Below, one piece after another: positions 56,031-64,000 of a stretch of 64,000 bases of DNA (position 1 is its first letter; the number at the start of each line of letters is the position of its first letter). The DNA lies in the NCBI RefSeq assembly GCF_014652435.1, contig NZ_BMYU01000001.1, positions 62,001 to 126,000 of the forward strand. The letters are read 5' to 3'. The stretch comes from Cognatundibacterium squillarum (GTDB lineage Bacteria > Pseudomonadota > Gammaproteobacteria > Burkholderiales > Burkholderiaceae_D). A program made the position numbers and the translations under genes. Below the pieces are notes generated by a model that worked only from the letters and a program-made list of their open reading frames with translations, was not told the origin of the DNA and ran no database searches.

Positions 56031-56831
56031 TTAAACAGCGCGCCGGATTTTTTCGACTTTATAGTTTTTGACTTCCGGCGGTGGTTCAATCAGCTTCACA
56101 ATCGCAAAAGTACAGTTGTCTCCTCTGGGAGCACCACGATCCCTGGCTTTGCGAATCAGGAATTCTGATGCCTGACGCGGTGTGTTTGCTGCCACGGCTG
56201 CAGACAATTCGGCATCTTCAAAGTAATGCCATAAACCATCTGAGCACAACAGAAAATAATCACCGGCTTCAAGATTGCTGCGCTCGCCAATGGTGACAAA
56301 TGGTGGGGTAGTGTGAGAACCGAGAACGTTGGTCAGAATGTTGGATAAGCGATGATGTTTGGCTTCTTCAGGGCGGATTTTGCCTTCGTCCACCAGTCTT
56401 TCAACGTAAGAGTGGTCACGGGTTTTTTCGGCGAAATTCGGGCCGCTGAAACGGTACAGACGTGAATCACCTGCATGCGCCCAGACAGCTTCTTTCTGCG
56501 GCGTGATGACCAGCGCGACAAAGGTACTGTGCGGTTCTTTTTCTGACGACACGGCGGTCAGCTGGATGACGGTGTGGGCTTCCTGTACGATGTTTTCAAG
56601 CAACTGGCGGACATTGCCACCCGGATAGAAGTCATCAAACAAATGTTTTGCGGTACGTACCACCTGTTCGGCAGCGAGAGCGCCACCGCTTTTACCACCC
56701 ATGCCATCGGCCACCACAGCCATCATGTAGCCGGGCGCGCGCGGAGCCGCGAACAGCGCGACACGGTCTTGCTGTTCCTGGCGGTCACCGATATGTTGCC
56801 CGGTGCCTGCTTCGATCTTATATTGGCTCAT
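56031..56831 (-). CDS. PP2C-type serine/threonine protein phosphatase
   Basis: 266 aa. All motifs of a bacterial PP2C are present: GDRQEQQDR, VVADGMGGKSGG (D42), AHAGDSRLYR, LLCSDGLWHY and the final RGDNCTFAIV. It resembles the PppA/Stp phosphatases that act with Hanks-type kinases, but no kinase or T6SS gene is beside it; its partner must lie elsewhere. It diverges from the small YdcH-like gene. Confidence 0.9.
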   Translation of the reverse strand: MSQYKIEAGTGQHIGDRQEQQDRVALFAAPRAPGYMMAVVADGMGGKSGGALAAEQVVRTAKHLFDDFYPGGNVRQLLENIVQEAHTVIQLTAVSSEKEPHSTFVALVITPQKEAVWAHAGDSRLYRFSGPNFAEKTRDHSYVERLVDEGKIRPEEAKHHRLSNILTNVLGSHTTPPFVTIGERSNLEAGDYFLLCSDGLWHYFEDAELSAAVAANTPRQASEFLIRKARDRGAPRGDNCTFAIVKLIEPPPEVKNYKVEKIRRAV

Positions 56832-56913
56832 ACGTCTTGGTAGATTAAACTAACGGAAAGTCTGTATTGTGGCTTTCCCAGAATTTACATTATTTTACTT
56901 TAAGCTGAAGGCT

Positions 56914-57114
56914 ATGAGCCACCCTGAACAAGTACGCCAGCGCATCATCGAACTGGAAGTGGAGCACCGGGACCTGGATCAGGTGATTGCGACCCTGATT
57001 CTGGAATCCGGCTACGACGAATTACAGCTCAGGCGTTTAAAAAAGCGCAAATTGCAGCTGAAAGATCACATAACTCTGTTAAAAATGCAACTCACTCCGG
57101 ACGTTCCGGCTTGA
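56914..57114 (+). CDS. YdcH-like small protein (DUF465)
   Basis: 66 aa from ATG 56914 with GAAGG at 5 nt. The sequence is a helical hairpin: EVEHRDLDQVIATLILESGYDELQLRRLKKRKLQLKDHITLLKMQL. The pattern Hx(2)LDxxI...LKKxKLxLKDxI is that of DUF465. Function unknown. It lies just before the helicase gene and may be cotranscribed with it. Confidence 0.82.
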   Translation: MSHPEQVRQRIIELEVEHRDLDQVIATLILESGYDELQLRRLKKRKLQLKDHITLLKMQLTPDVPA

Positions 57115-57156
57115 TGGCTGTTGTATCACGAAACGTACCGGGAAGGTTGTAACATT

Positions 57157-59238
57157 TTGAGTGATCAGGACTCAGTATTTATTAAAGACCGCTATGCCGG
57201 TGAAGTGGAACATCTGTTCGGCACGGAAGGTCCGCTGGCGCAGGCTTTGGGTGGTTATAAACCGCGTCGTTCCCAGATTGAAATGGCGAAAGCGGTGGCC
57301 GATGCGATTGCCGGACAAACCACGTTGCTGGCAGAGGCCGGTACCGGCACCGGCAAAACCTATGCATATCTGATTCCGGCGCTGCTGTGGGGCGGCAAAG
57401 TGATCGTTTCCACCGGAACCAAGAACTTACAGGATCAGCTGTTTCTGCGCGATATTCCAACGATTAAGCGCACCCTCAGAGCCCCGGTATCGGTGGCATT
57501 GCTGAAGGGGCGCGCCAATTACGTCTGTCATTACCATCTGGAACGCACGCTGCAAAACGGACGTTTAACCAGCCGTGATGACGTGGTGTACCTGCGCGAT
57601 ATTTCCCGCTTCATCAAAACCACCAACAGCGGTGACAAAGCTGAACTTGCACGTGTGCCGGAAACTGCCGGTATCTGGAATCTGGTGACATCGACCAAAG
57701 ATAACTGTCTCGGTTCGGATTGCCAGTATCATCAGGACTGCTTTGTGATGAAAGCGCGCAAGGAAGCGCAGCAAGCGGACGTGGTCGTCGTCAACCATCA
57801 CTTATTTTTTGCAGACGTGGCGCTGAAAGATACCGGTATTGCTGAATTGTTGCCTTCAGCCAACACTGTGATCTTTGACGAGGCGCATCAGTTGCCGGAA
57901 ACCGCCAGTTTGTTCTTCGGTGATACGGTTTCGACTTCTCAGGTACTGGAGCTGTGCCGCGATGTGCTGGCAGAAGGCTTATCGTTTGCGCGTGATGGTG
58001 CAGACTGGGCCAAGCTGGTAGCGCCTGTGGAACGTGCAGCGCGTGATATGCGACTGGCGTTTCCGCAGGATATGGTGCGTCTGGGCGTTGAACAAATTGA
58101 TGCGGACGGCCCTTTCTTTGAAGCGCTGGATGCACTGATTGCCGCATTCAACGACATGATCGCGGTACTGGAAAAGCAAGCCGTGCGTGCTGAAACGCTG
58201 GAGCAATGCCGCGCCCGCGCGATTTTGCTGCAAGAACAGTATGAAAACTGGCTGGAGCCGCCCAAAGACGAGAAAGAGGGCGACTACGTGCTGTGGGTGG
58301 AAGCCTTTTCGGTTTCTCTGCAATTGCACCGTACGCCTTTATCGATTGCACCGATTTTCAATAAGCAGCGCGAAGGTACGCCGCGGGCATGGATTTTCAC
58401 CTCCGCCACGATGGCAGTGAAAAACGATTTCACGCATTACGTCGCGCAAATGGGCTTGTGGAATGAACCGGCGCATACCTGGCCGAGTCCGTTCAATTAT
58501 CAGGAGCAAGGCTATCTGTACGTGCCTTCCGGTATGCCAGACCCGAATTCCCGCGATTACACCGATGCGGTACTGGAAAAAGCCTTACCGGTGATTGGCG
58601 CGGCGGGTGGCAAGACCTTCTTCCTGTGCACGACCTTGCGTGCTGTGAAGCATGTTGCAGAGCGGCTGCGTACAGAATTTGAAGACCGTGGCTGGCCGTT
58701 TCCTTTGTTTGTGCAAGGTGAAGCCGGACGTACCGAATTGCTGGACAGATTCCGCGCTGCCGGTAATGGTGTGCTGATCGGCAGTCAGAGTTTCTGGGAA
58801 GGCGTGGACGTGCGCGGCGACGCGTTATCGCTGGTGATTATCGACAAACTGCCATTCTCGCCGCCGGATGATCCGGTGCTCGCAGCCCGTATCGCGGCAA
58901 TGGAAAAGAAAGGTATGAATGGCTTTGTCCATCATCAGCTGCCATCCGCCATCATTAACCTGAAGCAGGGGGCAGGGCGTCTGATTCGTGATGAAAACGA
59001 TCGCGGTGTGCTGATGATTTGTGACCCGCGTCTGATTGATAAACCTTACGGTCGCCGTATCTGGCAAAGTCTGCCCGGATTTGCGCGTACCCGTCTGGAG
59101 CCGGATGTGCTGCGCTTTTTCAAGCAGTTACAGGCAGAGCGAAAAGCTGCAGCGGCGACAGCTTCTGCACCTGCATCCGCACCGGTGAGCAATACAGCTT
59201 CCCCGTCCGCTGATACCGCAGACACTGCCGAAGAATGA
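57157..59238 (+). CDS. DinG/YoaA-type ATP-dependent DNA helicase
   Basis: About 693 aa if started at TTG 57157, which has GGAAGG 10 nt upstream; an earlier TTG at 57121 has none. Walker A (LAEAGTGTGKTYAYL), the four-cysteine Fe-S site (C in NYVCHYH, then NCLGSDCQYHQDC), DEAH box VIFDEAHQLPE, and C-terminal motifs GSQSFWEGVDVRGD and QGAGRLIRDENDRG place it in the XPD/DinG superfamily 2. YoaA is thought to resolve replication-repair or R-loop structures with the Pol III chi subunit. The last 30 residues are an Ala/Ser-rich tail. The stop overlaps the next gene by 4 nt. Confidence 0.9.
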   Translation: MSDQDSVFIKDRYAGEVEHLFGTEGPLAQALGGYKPRRSQIEMAKAVADAIAGQTTLLAEAGTGTGKTYAYLIPALLWGGKVIVSTGTKNLQDQLFLRDIPTIKRTLRAPVSVALLKGRANYVCHYHLERTLQNGRLTSRDDVVYLRDISRFIKTTNSGDKAELARVPETAGIWNLVTSTKDNCLGSDCQYHQDCFVMKARKEAQQADVVVVNHHLFFADVALKDTGIAELLPSANTVIFDEAHQLPETASLFFGDTVSTSQVLELCRDVLAEGLSFARDGADWAKLVAPVERAARDMRLAFPQDMVRLGVEQIDADGPFFEALDALIAAFNDMIAVLEKQAVRAETLEQCRARAILLQEQYENWLEPPKDEKEGDYVLWVEAFSVSLQLHRTPLSIAPIFNKQREGTPRAWIFTSATMAVKNDFTHYVAQMGLWNEPAHTWPSPFNYQEQGYLYVPSGMPDPNSRDYTDAVLEKALPVIGAAGGKTFFLCTTLRAVKHVAERLRTEFEDRGWPFPLFVQGEAGRTELLDRFRAAGNGVLIGSQSFWEGVDVRGDALSLVIIDKLPFSPPDDPVLAARIAAMEKKGMNGFVHHQLPSAIINLKQGAGRLIRDENDRGVLMICDPRLIDKPYGRRIWQSLPGFARTRLEPDVLRFFKQLQAERKAAAATASAPASAPVSNTASPSADTADTAEE

Positions 59239-59882
59239 CCGATTTGCAGTGTCATTTCAGCGATGGTGCAGACCGCGCCGTCTGGCAGCCTTGCTGGCTG
59301 GCATGGGAAAACCTGCAGCAAGCTATTCTGCAAGCGCAGGGTGAACCAGCCTATTTGCAAGCCAAAACCGGCAATCTGAGCTTGCTGGCGCAGGCAGTGG
59401 CGATTGCCGGTGGCTGTGCCGTGCAGGATTTTCAGACGCTGAATTCGTCTGTACGCGGTAAAAGTGCCGATGGCTGGCAGGGCAGGCTGGACCTGTGGTT
59501 GTCCGTGGGCAGACAGATCCACGCCGTGCAAGCCAGTCAGCAATGGCTGGACTGGCGGCGGCAGGATAAGCAGCACATCATCCGCCACGAGTTACAAAAT
59601 CTGCAGCAGACTTTGCAAAAGATGTCGTTGCCGCCGCGCTGGCAACCTGCCGGATTACTGATCATTCCATGGTTCAGCCGCCGTAAAGAAGGCGATGCCG
59701 CGCTGACAGATGAACAATGCCGGCAATTGCACGAAGAACTCTGTCAAGTGGCGGCGGTCAGCGTCGTCAGCTATTTTCCGGCAGCAACGCGCAGGCTTAG
59801 CAGTTCCGAAGGCGAACGCTGGCTGCCCGGCTGCAGCCTGATCTGGCAGAACCTGCCGCCGGCACCACAACCCTTGAGTTAG
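59235..59882 (+). CDS. Protein of unknown function, coupled to the helicase gene
   Basis: 215 aa, ATG overlapping the helicase stop (ATGA), so translationally coupled. It is soluble and rich in Gln, Leu and Trp (WQPCWLAWENLQQAILQAQG; HAVQASQQWLDWRRQDKQHIIRHELQNLQQTLQKM). No family is recognised. Coupling suggests a role with the helicase; equally it could be just an operon neighbour of mtfA, which starts 65 nt further on. Confidence 0.72.
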   Translation: MTDLQCHFSDGADRAVWQPCWLAWENLQQAILQAQGEPAYLQAKTGNLSLLAQAVAIAGGCAVQDFQTLNSSVRGKSADGWQGRLDLWLSVGRQIHAVQASQQWLDWRRQDKQHIIRHELQNLQQTLQKMSLPPRWQPAGLLIIPWFSRRKEGDAALTDEQCRQLHEELCQVAAVSVVSYFPAATRRLSSSEGERWLPGCSLIWQNLPPAPQPLS

Positions 59883-59946
59883 TCTGATTCAGCCCCACGT
59901 TCTGCCAATCCCACCCGTGCATGCGGTGGATTGAACAGGAGAAACC

Positions 59947-60768
59947 ATGCTGGCGCAGTTTGCAGTGTTACTGGGTATCGCAGGATTACTGATCGTTGGC
60001 ATGTTTGTTTATCCGCGCTGGCGGGTGCGGCGTGCGGTGCATAAAGCCTTTCCGCTCGCTTATTCCGCCATTTTGCGGCGCGATCTGCCGCAATACCGGC
60101 ACTTAGCACCGGATCTGCAATGGCAGCTCAAAAAGCGCATTCAGCAATTTCTGTTTGAAAAAACCTTTGTCGGCTGCGCAGGGCTGGAAGTGACCGACCA
60201 GATGCGGGTACTGATCGCCGCCCGCGCTTGTATGTTATTGCTGAACCGCGAAACCGAAGTCTATCCCGGCCTCAGCCACATCCTGATTTATCCCAGTGTA
60301 TTCGTGGTGCCACGGGAATTCCGCACCGAAGATGGTTTGACGGTGGAATCGCGTCAGGTGCTCAGCGGTGAATCCTGGAGCGATGGCAGGGTGCTGTTGG
60401 CGTGGGATCAGGTCATGCCACCGGAAGGGCAGATACCCGGGCATGATGTCGTGATGCACGAATTTGCGCACCAGTTAGACGGCGAAGACGGTGTAGTGGA
60501 TGGCGCGCCGGATCTCGGTTCGCAGCAGCGCTATCAGGTGTGGTCGCGCGTCATGCGTGACTGCTACCGCCGTCATGCGCAGATGCTGGCACACGGCGAA
60601 CACAGCACCATTGATGCATACGGACAAACCAATGCCGCTGAATTTTTTGCCGTCAGCACCGAAACCTTCTTCACCAACCCGCATGGTCTGAGCATGGAAT
60701 TTCCCGATTTATTCCGGTTACTGCGCCAGTTTTACCATGTCGATCCCCGCGAATGGGCGGGGTCTTAA
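59947..60768 (+). CDS. mtfA: MtfA zinc peptidase (Mlc titration factor A)
   Basis: 273 aa. One N-terminal membrane segment (FAVLLGIAGLLIVGMFVY) is followed by the peptidase domain with HEFAHQLD (H171, E172, H175) and the distal NAAEFFAVSTETFF glutamate that completes the zinc site. The LSHILIYPSVFVV and WSDGRVLLAWDQV segments are typical. MtfA binds Mlc, releasing PTS glucose genes from repression, and has aminopeptidase activity. The membrane anchor is found in many proteobacterial relatives. Confidence 0.92.
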   Translation: MLAQFAVLLGIAGLLIVGMFVYPRWRVRRAVHKAFPLAYSAILRRDLPQYRHLAPDLQWQLKKRIQQFLFEKTFVGCAGLEVTDQMRVLIAARACMLLLNRETEVYPGLSHILIYPSVFVVPREFRTEDGLTVESRQVLSGESWSDGRVLLAWDQVMPPEGQIPGHDVVMHEFAHQLDGEDGVVDGAPDLGSQQRYQVWSRVMRDCYRRHAQMLAHGEHSTIDAYGQTNAAEFFAVSTETFFTNPHGLSMEFPDLFRLLRQFYHVDPREWAGS

Positions 60769-61189
60769 GGCTGTTTTACCGGCAGTATCGTCGCCCGAAA
60801 TCCATAATTTTTCATCCGCCACGCCGCAGAATATGTACCGGAATACACCTGATTGCATGCATAAATTAAACTAACGGACGTTTTTGTATTTAACAGCTGG
60901 TTACAATTTTCCGGCATTTTCACTAGATTCAGCACAACTGAGCAAGCCGTCAGAGTAGAAGAGGGTAGCCGCGTAACTGCAGGCAAGTACCCAATCGAAA
61001 ATCCCGAAAACGCAACTGCCAGACAAGCTGCGCCAGATGCCGGAGCCGTCAGCGACAGAAAAGACACGCATCACTATCCGATTCCCAACCGCATTACATC
61101 CAGCCAAACCCGCCGTGTGCAACCTGAAAGGATCGCACAAAAATCCGGAGAATTATGCAGAAAGCCGCATTTGATCAAAAAACAGGCAG
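60769..61189. other. Intergenic region 3' of mtfA
   Basis: About 420 bp without a supported gene; small frames lack ribosome sites. At 60865-60878 lies attaaactaacgga, also present upstream of the YdcH-like gene at 56844-56857. Repeat copy J follows. Confidence 0.4.
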
Positions 61190-61270
61190 TCCGCTCGCCC
61201 AGTGTTTCTGCCGACAAGCGCCAAAATCGCTCAAAAATTTGTGCTGAACACCGCATTTTGGTGTTTTAAT
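61190..61270 (+). repeat. Dispersed intergenic repeat, copy J
   Basis: agtgtttctgccgacaagcg, then a short insert and ttgtgctgaacaccgcattt, ttggtgtttt. It resembles copies A and B in its first block. Confidence 0.7.
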
Positions 61271-61403
61271 GGCAATTTGGCGGCGCTGGCCTTGCAAACC
61301 AGCAATAACAGACATTATTCGCCATCATCACCAGCCACGCATCCGGAAATCAATACATCAGCGCAAACGCTGACGAACACTCAAACGCCAGAACAGGAAA
61401 AAC

Positions 61404-61796
61404 ATGAAATTCGGCTACACCATCATTTACGTCGCAGACGTTGCCGCATCACTGACATTCTTTGAAACCGCATTCGGCCTGCAGCGCCGCTTTCTGCATG
61501 AATCCGGCGAATACGGCGAACTGGAAACCGGCGCAACCACGCTGGCGTTTGCCTCGCTGAATCTGGGGAAAATGCATTTCGCAGACGGCGTACTCGCCGC
61601 CGCCGACAGCCCGCGCCCGCTGGGCATGGAAATCGCACTGGTCACACCGGAAGTCGAAGCCGCCCACGCCAAAGCCATTGCCGCCGGTGCAACGTCCCTC
61701 AGCGCCCCCGCCGCCAAACCCTGGGGCCAGACCGTATCCTATGTGCGCTGCCCGGATGGCACACTGGTGGAATTGTGTACGCCGATGGGGGAGTGA
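61404..61796 (+). CDS. VOC (glyoxalase/bleomycin-resistance) superfamily protein
   Basis: 130 aa with a good AGGAAAA ribosome site. Two beta-alpha-beta-beta-beta modules: MKFGYTIIYVADVAASLTFFETAFGLQRRFL and EVEAAHAKAIAAGATSLSAPAAKPWGQTVSYVRCPDGTLVELCTPMG. Metal-ligand candidates are E40-E49 in the middle strand and the final VELCTP. The substrate cannot be told. The gene has the highest GC content of its neighbourhood, in sharp contrast to the AT-rich gene that follows. Confidence 0.88.
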   Translation: MKFGYTIIYVADVAASLTFFETAFGLQRRFLHESGEYGELETGATTLAFASLNLGKMHFADGVLAAADSPRPLGMEIALVTPEVEAAHAKAIAAGATSLSAPAAKPWGQTVSYVRCPDGTLVELCTPMGE

Positions 61797-61877
61797 GGCG
61801 TGTTTTCCCTAAATCGTTTATCAAACTCGGGTCAGCTACCAACCAGAGTTTGATGCGAATATTCTATTGTTGATCCA

Positions 61878-63845
61878 CTAGTGAGTGCAGATCATTGCAA
61901 GAACAGAGAATAGCTTACTGAAGGCAATTAGGTCATCCTCATTAGGTTTGATTTTTTGAGTTGAAATGAGTTCTGCAAATGCTGCTTTCGAAAGAGCAAC
62001 AGGCTTTCCGGTTTCATCAATTATTTTCTCGACCGGTTGATCAAATACTTTCTTTCCAAACTCTTCAGCCTCGTCATACAAATTGCATGTTGTTGTTCGA
62101 TAAACTTTTTTACCTGTTCCCGGGCTCATTACTATTTCAATCTCATTTGAGAACCATAGCCGCCGACTTGTGTCTGGATCAGGTGATCGAAGAGTAGCAT
62201 CTGAAAAGTACAGTTCTATACTTAGATTTCTATATTTTTCTCGATGGTTTGGTATTGGCAAACATAAAGAGTATACATTATTTCCATGATTTTTAAATTC
62301 TGAAGGTCCTCCTGACATTGATTTTATGATTATTGGATTGTCTCGATCAAAGATAAATATCATTTTTCTTTTTTGAGGTATTGCTGAAAAATGCTCGCAC
62401 ATTTGACTCAGTTTGATATCTCCCATTTCTAGCTCGTTTCCATATTCATGAAATGAGAGGTTGAGATCTAAAAAAAGGCCTTGATTTTTGGCTGTGTCGA
62501 GCATGGATTTAATATATTTCCAATCAGTTTTTCCCTCGGTGATTATTAATGGATTTTCGTTTCTTTGGGATTCATTTTTAATAGCATCAAGTTCAACGCG
62601 AAATCTCTCGTTTCTTTCCATGAAAATATCATAGGTTGATTTAAACTCTATGAATTCTTCGGGGATTATTTTGTTTCCAAGTGGTAAGTTGTATATATCA
62701 ATATCTCCACTCTCTGTCATTCCAAGTAAAAAGAATGGTGAATGAGTGGTAAATATGAACTGAACTTTTGGAAATTTTCTAAGTATCTTGGGAAGTACTG
62801 TCTTTTGAAAGTTGATGTGTAAATGAAGGTCGATTTCATCTATTAAAACTATGCCATTAACTTCTTCAAGTGTTTTTGGTGGATAGCCTTTGACTAATTC
62901 ATACGTGCGAATTATTTCAGTGGCTAGACCAAGTGTCATTAATTCACCTGATGACAATTGGGAAATTTCTGGAGCAACTATTTCCTCTATGCCATCGTTG
63001 TTAGTGGAGAAAATAGCAATTTCTCTATTTGCTTTGGGACTTATTCCTACGCGCGCTGAGACGATATTTGGATTCTTAGCCATCAGCATGGTAGATATAA
63101 TCTCATTAACAAGATTAAATAGCAAAGTATTGGGGCCTTCGTAGCCAAGAAATGTTTTATGACCTCCTATAAAAACTGGCTCCCCAAGCTTGAGTTCGTA
63201 TATTTCCCTATCTAATAAAACATTTAAAATCCATCTTTTTGTTTCTTCGATAATGTTTGTTCTGATGGGGTTAAATTTTGATTGCCCAAAATAATGCTTT
63301 TCATTGGCGAAGTTCACATTCGCTTTTTCATTCATCCAATATGCTGTTTCATATCTGAAGTATGGAAAATATAAGAAAAGAGAATTTTTAATTAATTCCT
63401 TCTGGTCTTCATTGATTGTTATGTTCTTGTAAAACCCTGAGTTTTTGAAATCACTTTGAATTAGCTCGTTTTGGAGATTTGGGGCTAAATTTCTTGACAT
63501 GAATTCGGCGCCATTTAATTTTGTGACTAATTCATTGAATTCAATGTTACCACTTGGTGTTTTTAATTTTATATTCAAATAACTATAGTCTTCAGGGTTT
63601 TTTATGTATTTTCTTGTTGATAATTTAATGTATTGATTTCCTGGTACTTCTTGAAGCTCTGAGAATGACTGTCGTCTTGCTTCTGTCACAGCATCAAGAA
63701 TTGAAGATAGTGTTAACGACTTTCCAGCACCATTTTGCCCAACGATTGCGATGGGGATTTGATGCTCATTTTCTAACGTTCGCGGTGTAATTTCGACTTC
63801 TGAAATTGGTCCAAAATTTTTAACTTTGATTTTTTCAATTCTCAT
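61878..63845 (-). CDS. OLD-like AAA ATPase with TOPRIM domain
   Basis: 655 aa. The N-terminal ABC-type ATPase has Walker A VGQNGAGKS (G36-S43), signature LSSGEL (297-302), Walker B GIVLIDEIDLHLH (D336, E337) and the switch histidine TTHSP (366-370). The C-terminal TOPRIM has LIITEGKTDWKYI (E437) and FIFDRDNP (D500, D502). This is the arrangement of OLD nucleases, used in phage defence and in Gabija- and PARIS-type systems; a one-gene defence is possible. The gene is markedly AT-rich and codon use differs from the neighbours, so it was acquired. Any partner would lie beyond the window. Confidence 0.85.
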   Translation of the reverse strand: MRIEKIKVKNFGPISEVEITPRTLENEHQIPIAIVGQNGAGKSLTLSSILDAVTEARRQSFSELQEVPGNQYIKLSTRKYIKNPEDYSYLNIKLKTPSGNIEFNELVTKLNGAEFMSRNLAPNLQNELIQSDFKNSGFYKNITINEDQKELIKNSLFLYFPYFRYETAYWMNEKANVNFANEKHYFGQSKFNPIRTNIIEETKRWILNVLLDREIYELKLGEPVFIGGHKTFLGYEGPNTLLFNLVNEIISTMLMAKNPNIVSARVGISPKANREIAIFSTNNDGIEEIVAPEISQLSSGELMTLGLATEIIRTYELVKGYPPKTLEEVNGIVLIDEIDLHLHINFQKTVLPKILRKFPKVQFIFTTHSPFFLLGMTESGDIDIYNLPLGNKIIPEEFIEFKSTYDIFMERNERFRVELDAIKNESQRNENPLIITEGKTDWKYIKSMLDTAKNQGLFLDLNLSFHEYGNELEMGDIKLSQMCEHFSAIPQKRKMIFIFDRDNPIIIKSMSGGPSEFKNHGNNVYSLCLPIPNHREKYRNLSIELYFSDATLRSPDPDTSRRLWFSNEIEIVMSPGTGKKVYRTTTCNLYDEAEEFGKKVFDQPVEKIIDETGKPVALSKAAFAELISTQKIKPNEDDLIAFSKLFSVLAMICTH

Positions 63846-64000
63846 AATTTTTAAAAAATTCGTTGACTTTGGCTTTCAGGGTTAATTAGTTTTTGTAATT
63901 TTATCATGAGTATTTATTTTGTGTATGTTGTAATTAGAGTTATGATTAGGTCAGTGTGATGCTAATGGGTTATGATGAATTTCAGGGTAATTAAATCGGG
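63846..64000. other. AT-rich region at the window end
   Basis: 155 bp of AT-rich sequence upstream of the ATPase gene. It probably holds its promoter; no gene can be supported before the edge. Confidence 0.4.

Noticed and set aside
1..64000. CRISPR arrays, complete insertion sequences, prophage genes
   Set aside because: No regularly spaced repeats, transposase, integrase or phage structural genes were found in the window.

Overview
The window reads as a chromosome segment of a betaproteobacterium, most likely Burkholderiales and close to Oxalobacteraceae. This rests on the trpF-trpB-trpA-accD-folC-SPOR-cvpA-purF string, a DUF2863 protein, an H-NS protein of the short betaproteobacterial type, BamC downstream of dapA, a FimV-like protein and a SorAB-type sulfite dehydrogenase. 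Base composition is moderate in GC apart from one clearly AT-rich gene at the right end. No rRNA, complete insertion sequence, prophage or CRISPR array was seen; the only RNA gene is a tRNA-Pro(GGG) at the left edge.

Layout. 0-8.9 kb: tRNA-Pro, an M14 carboxypeptidase, a CYTH phosphatase, a binding-protein/rhodanese fusion, a small membrane protein, a ClpP-fold exported protein, sorAB, a DUF2863 gene and a glutathione transferase. 9.1-11.6 kb: a probable RNA-repair pair (RlaP-type nucleotidyltransferase plus KptA), then a membrane protein and a MerR regulator diverging around a perfect dyad. 11.9-20.1 kb: serB, mfd, ispD, ispF, a DUF4404 gene and isocitrate lyase with an elaborate upstream region. 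20.3-29.5 kb: a WecG/TagA glycosyltransferase, then the trp-acc-fol-cvpA-purF block. 30-38.3 kb: a DUF7000 protein, a TonB-dependent receptor, RNase AM, YciO, a degenerate M50 protein, a methyltransferase, dapA and bamC. 38.6-44.7 kb: an Ala-rich lipoprotein, RoxA-like oxygenase, SlyD, H-NS and an OsmC-YcaO protein.

44.7-49.3 kb is the accessory, decaying part of the window: a TonB-C-like exported protein, a pseudogene with two in-frame stops, two membrane proteins, and the C-terminal remnant of a polymorphic toxin next to an intact immunity-like gene. 49.3-61.8 kb returns to housekeeping: mutS, a SuhB-type phosphatase, trmJ, a FimV-like gene that seems to lack a standard start codon, a PP2C phosphatase, a YdcH-like protein, a DinG/YoaA helicase, mtfA and a VOC protein. 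61.9-63.8 kb is an AT-rich gene for an ABC-type ATPase joined to a TOPRIM domain, probably acquired defence DNA.

The feature that runs through the whole window is a family of at least ten intergenic repeats of about 80-100 bp, with two conserved blocks. They lie almost always just 3' of plus-strand genes and bracket several accessory segments. I do not recognise the family; it is the best candidate here for something undescribed. Other points worth a look are the RlaP-KptA pair, the M50 homologue that has lost its catalytic residues, the MerR dyad promoter and the toxin/immunity remnant.
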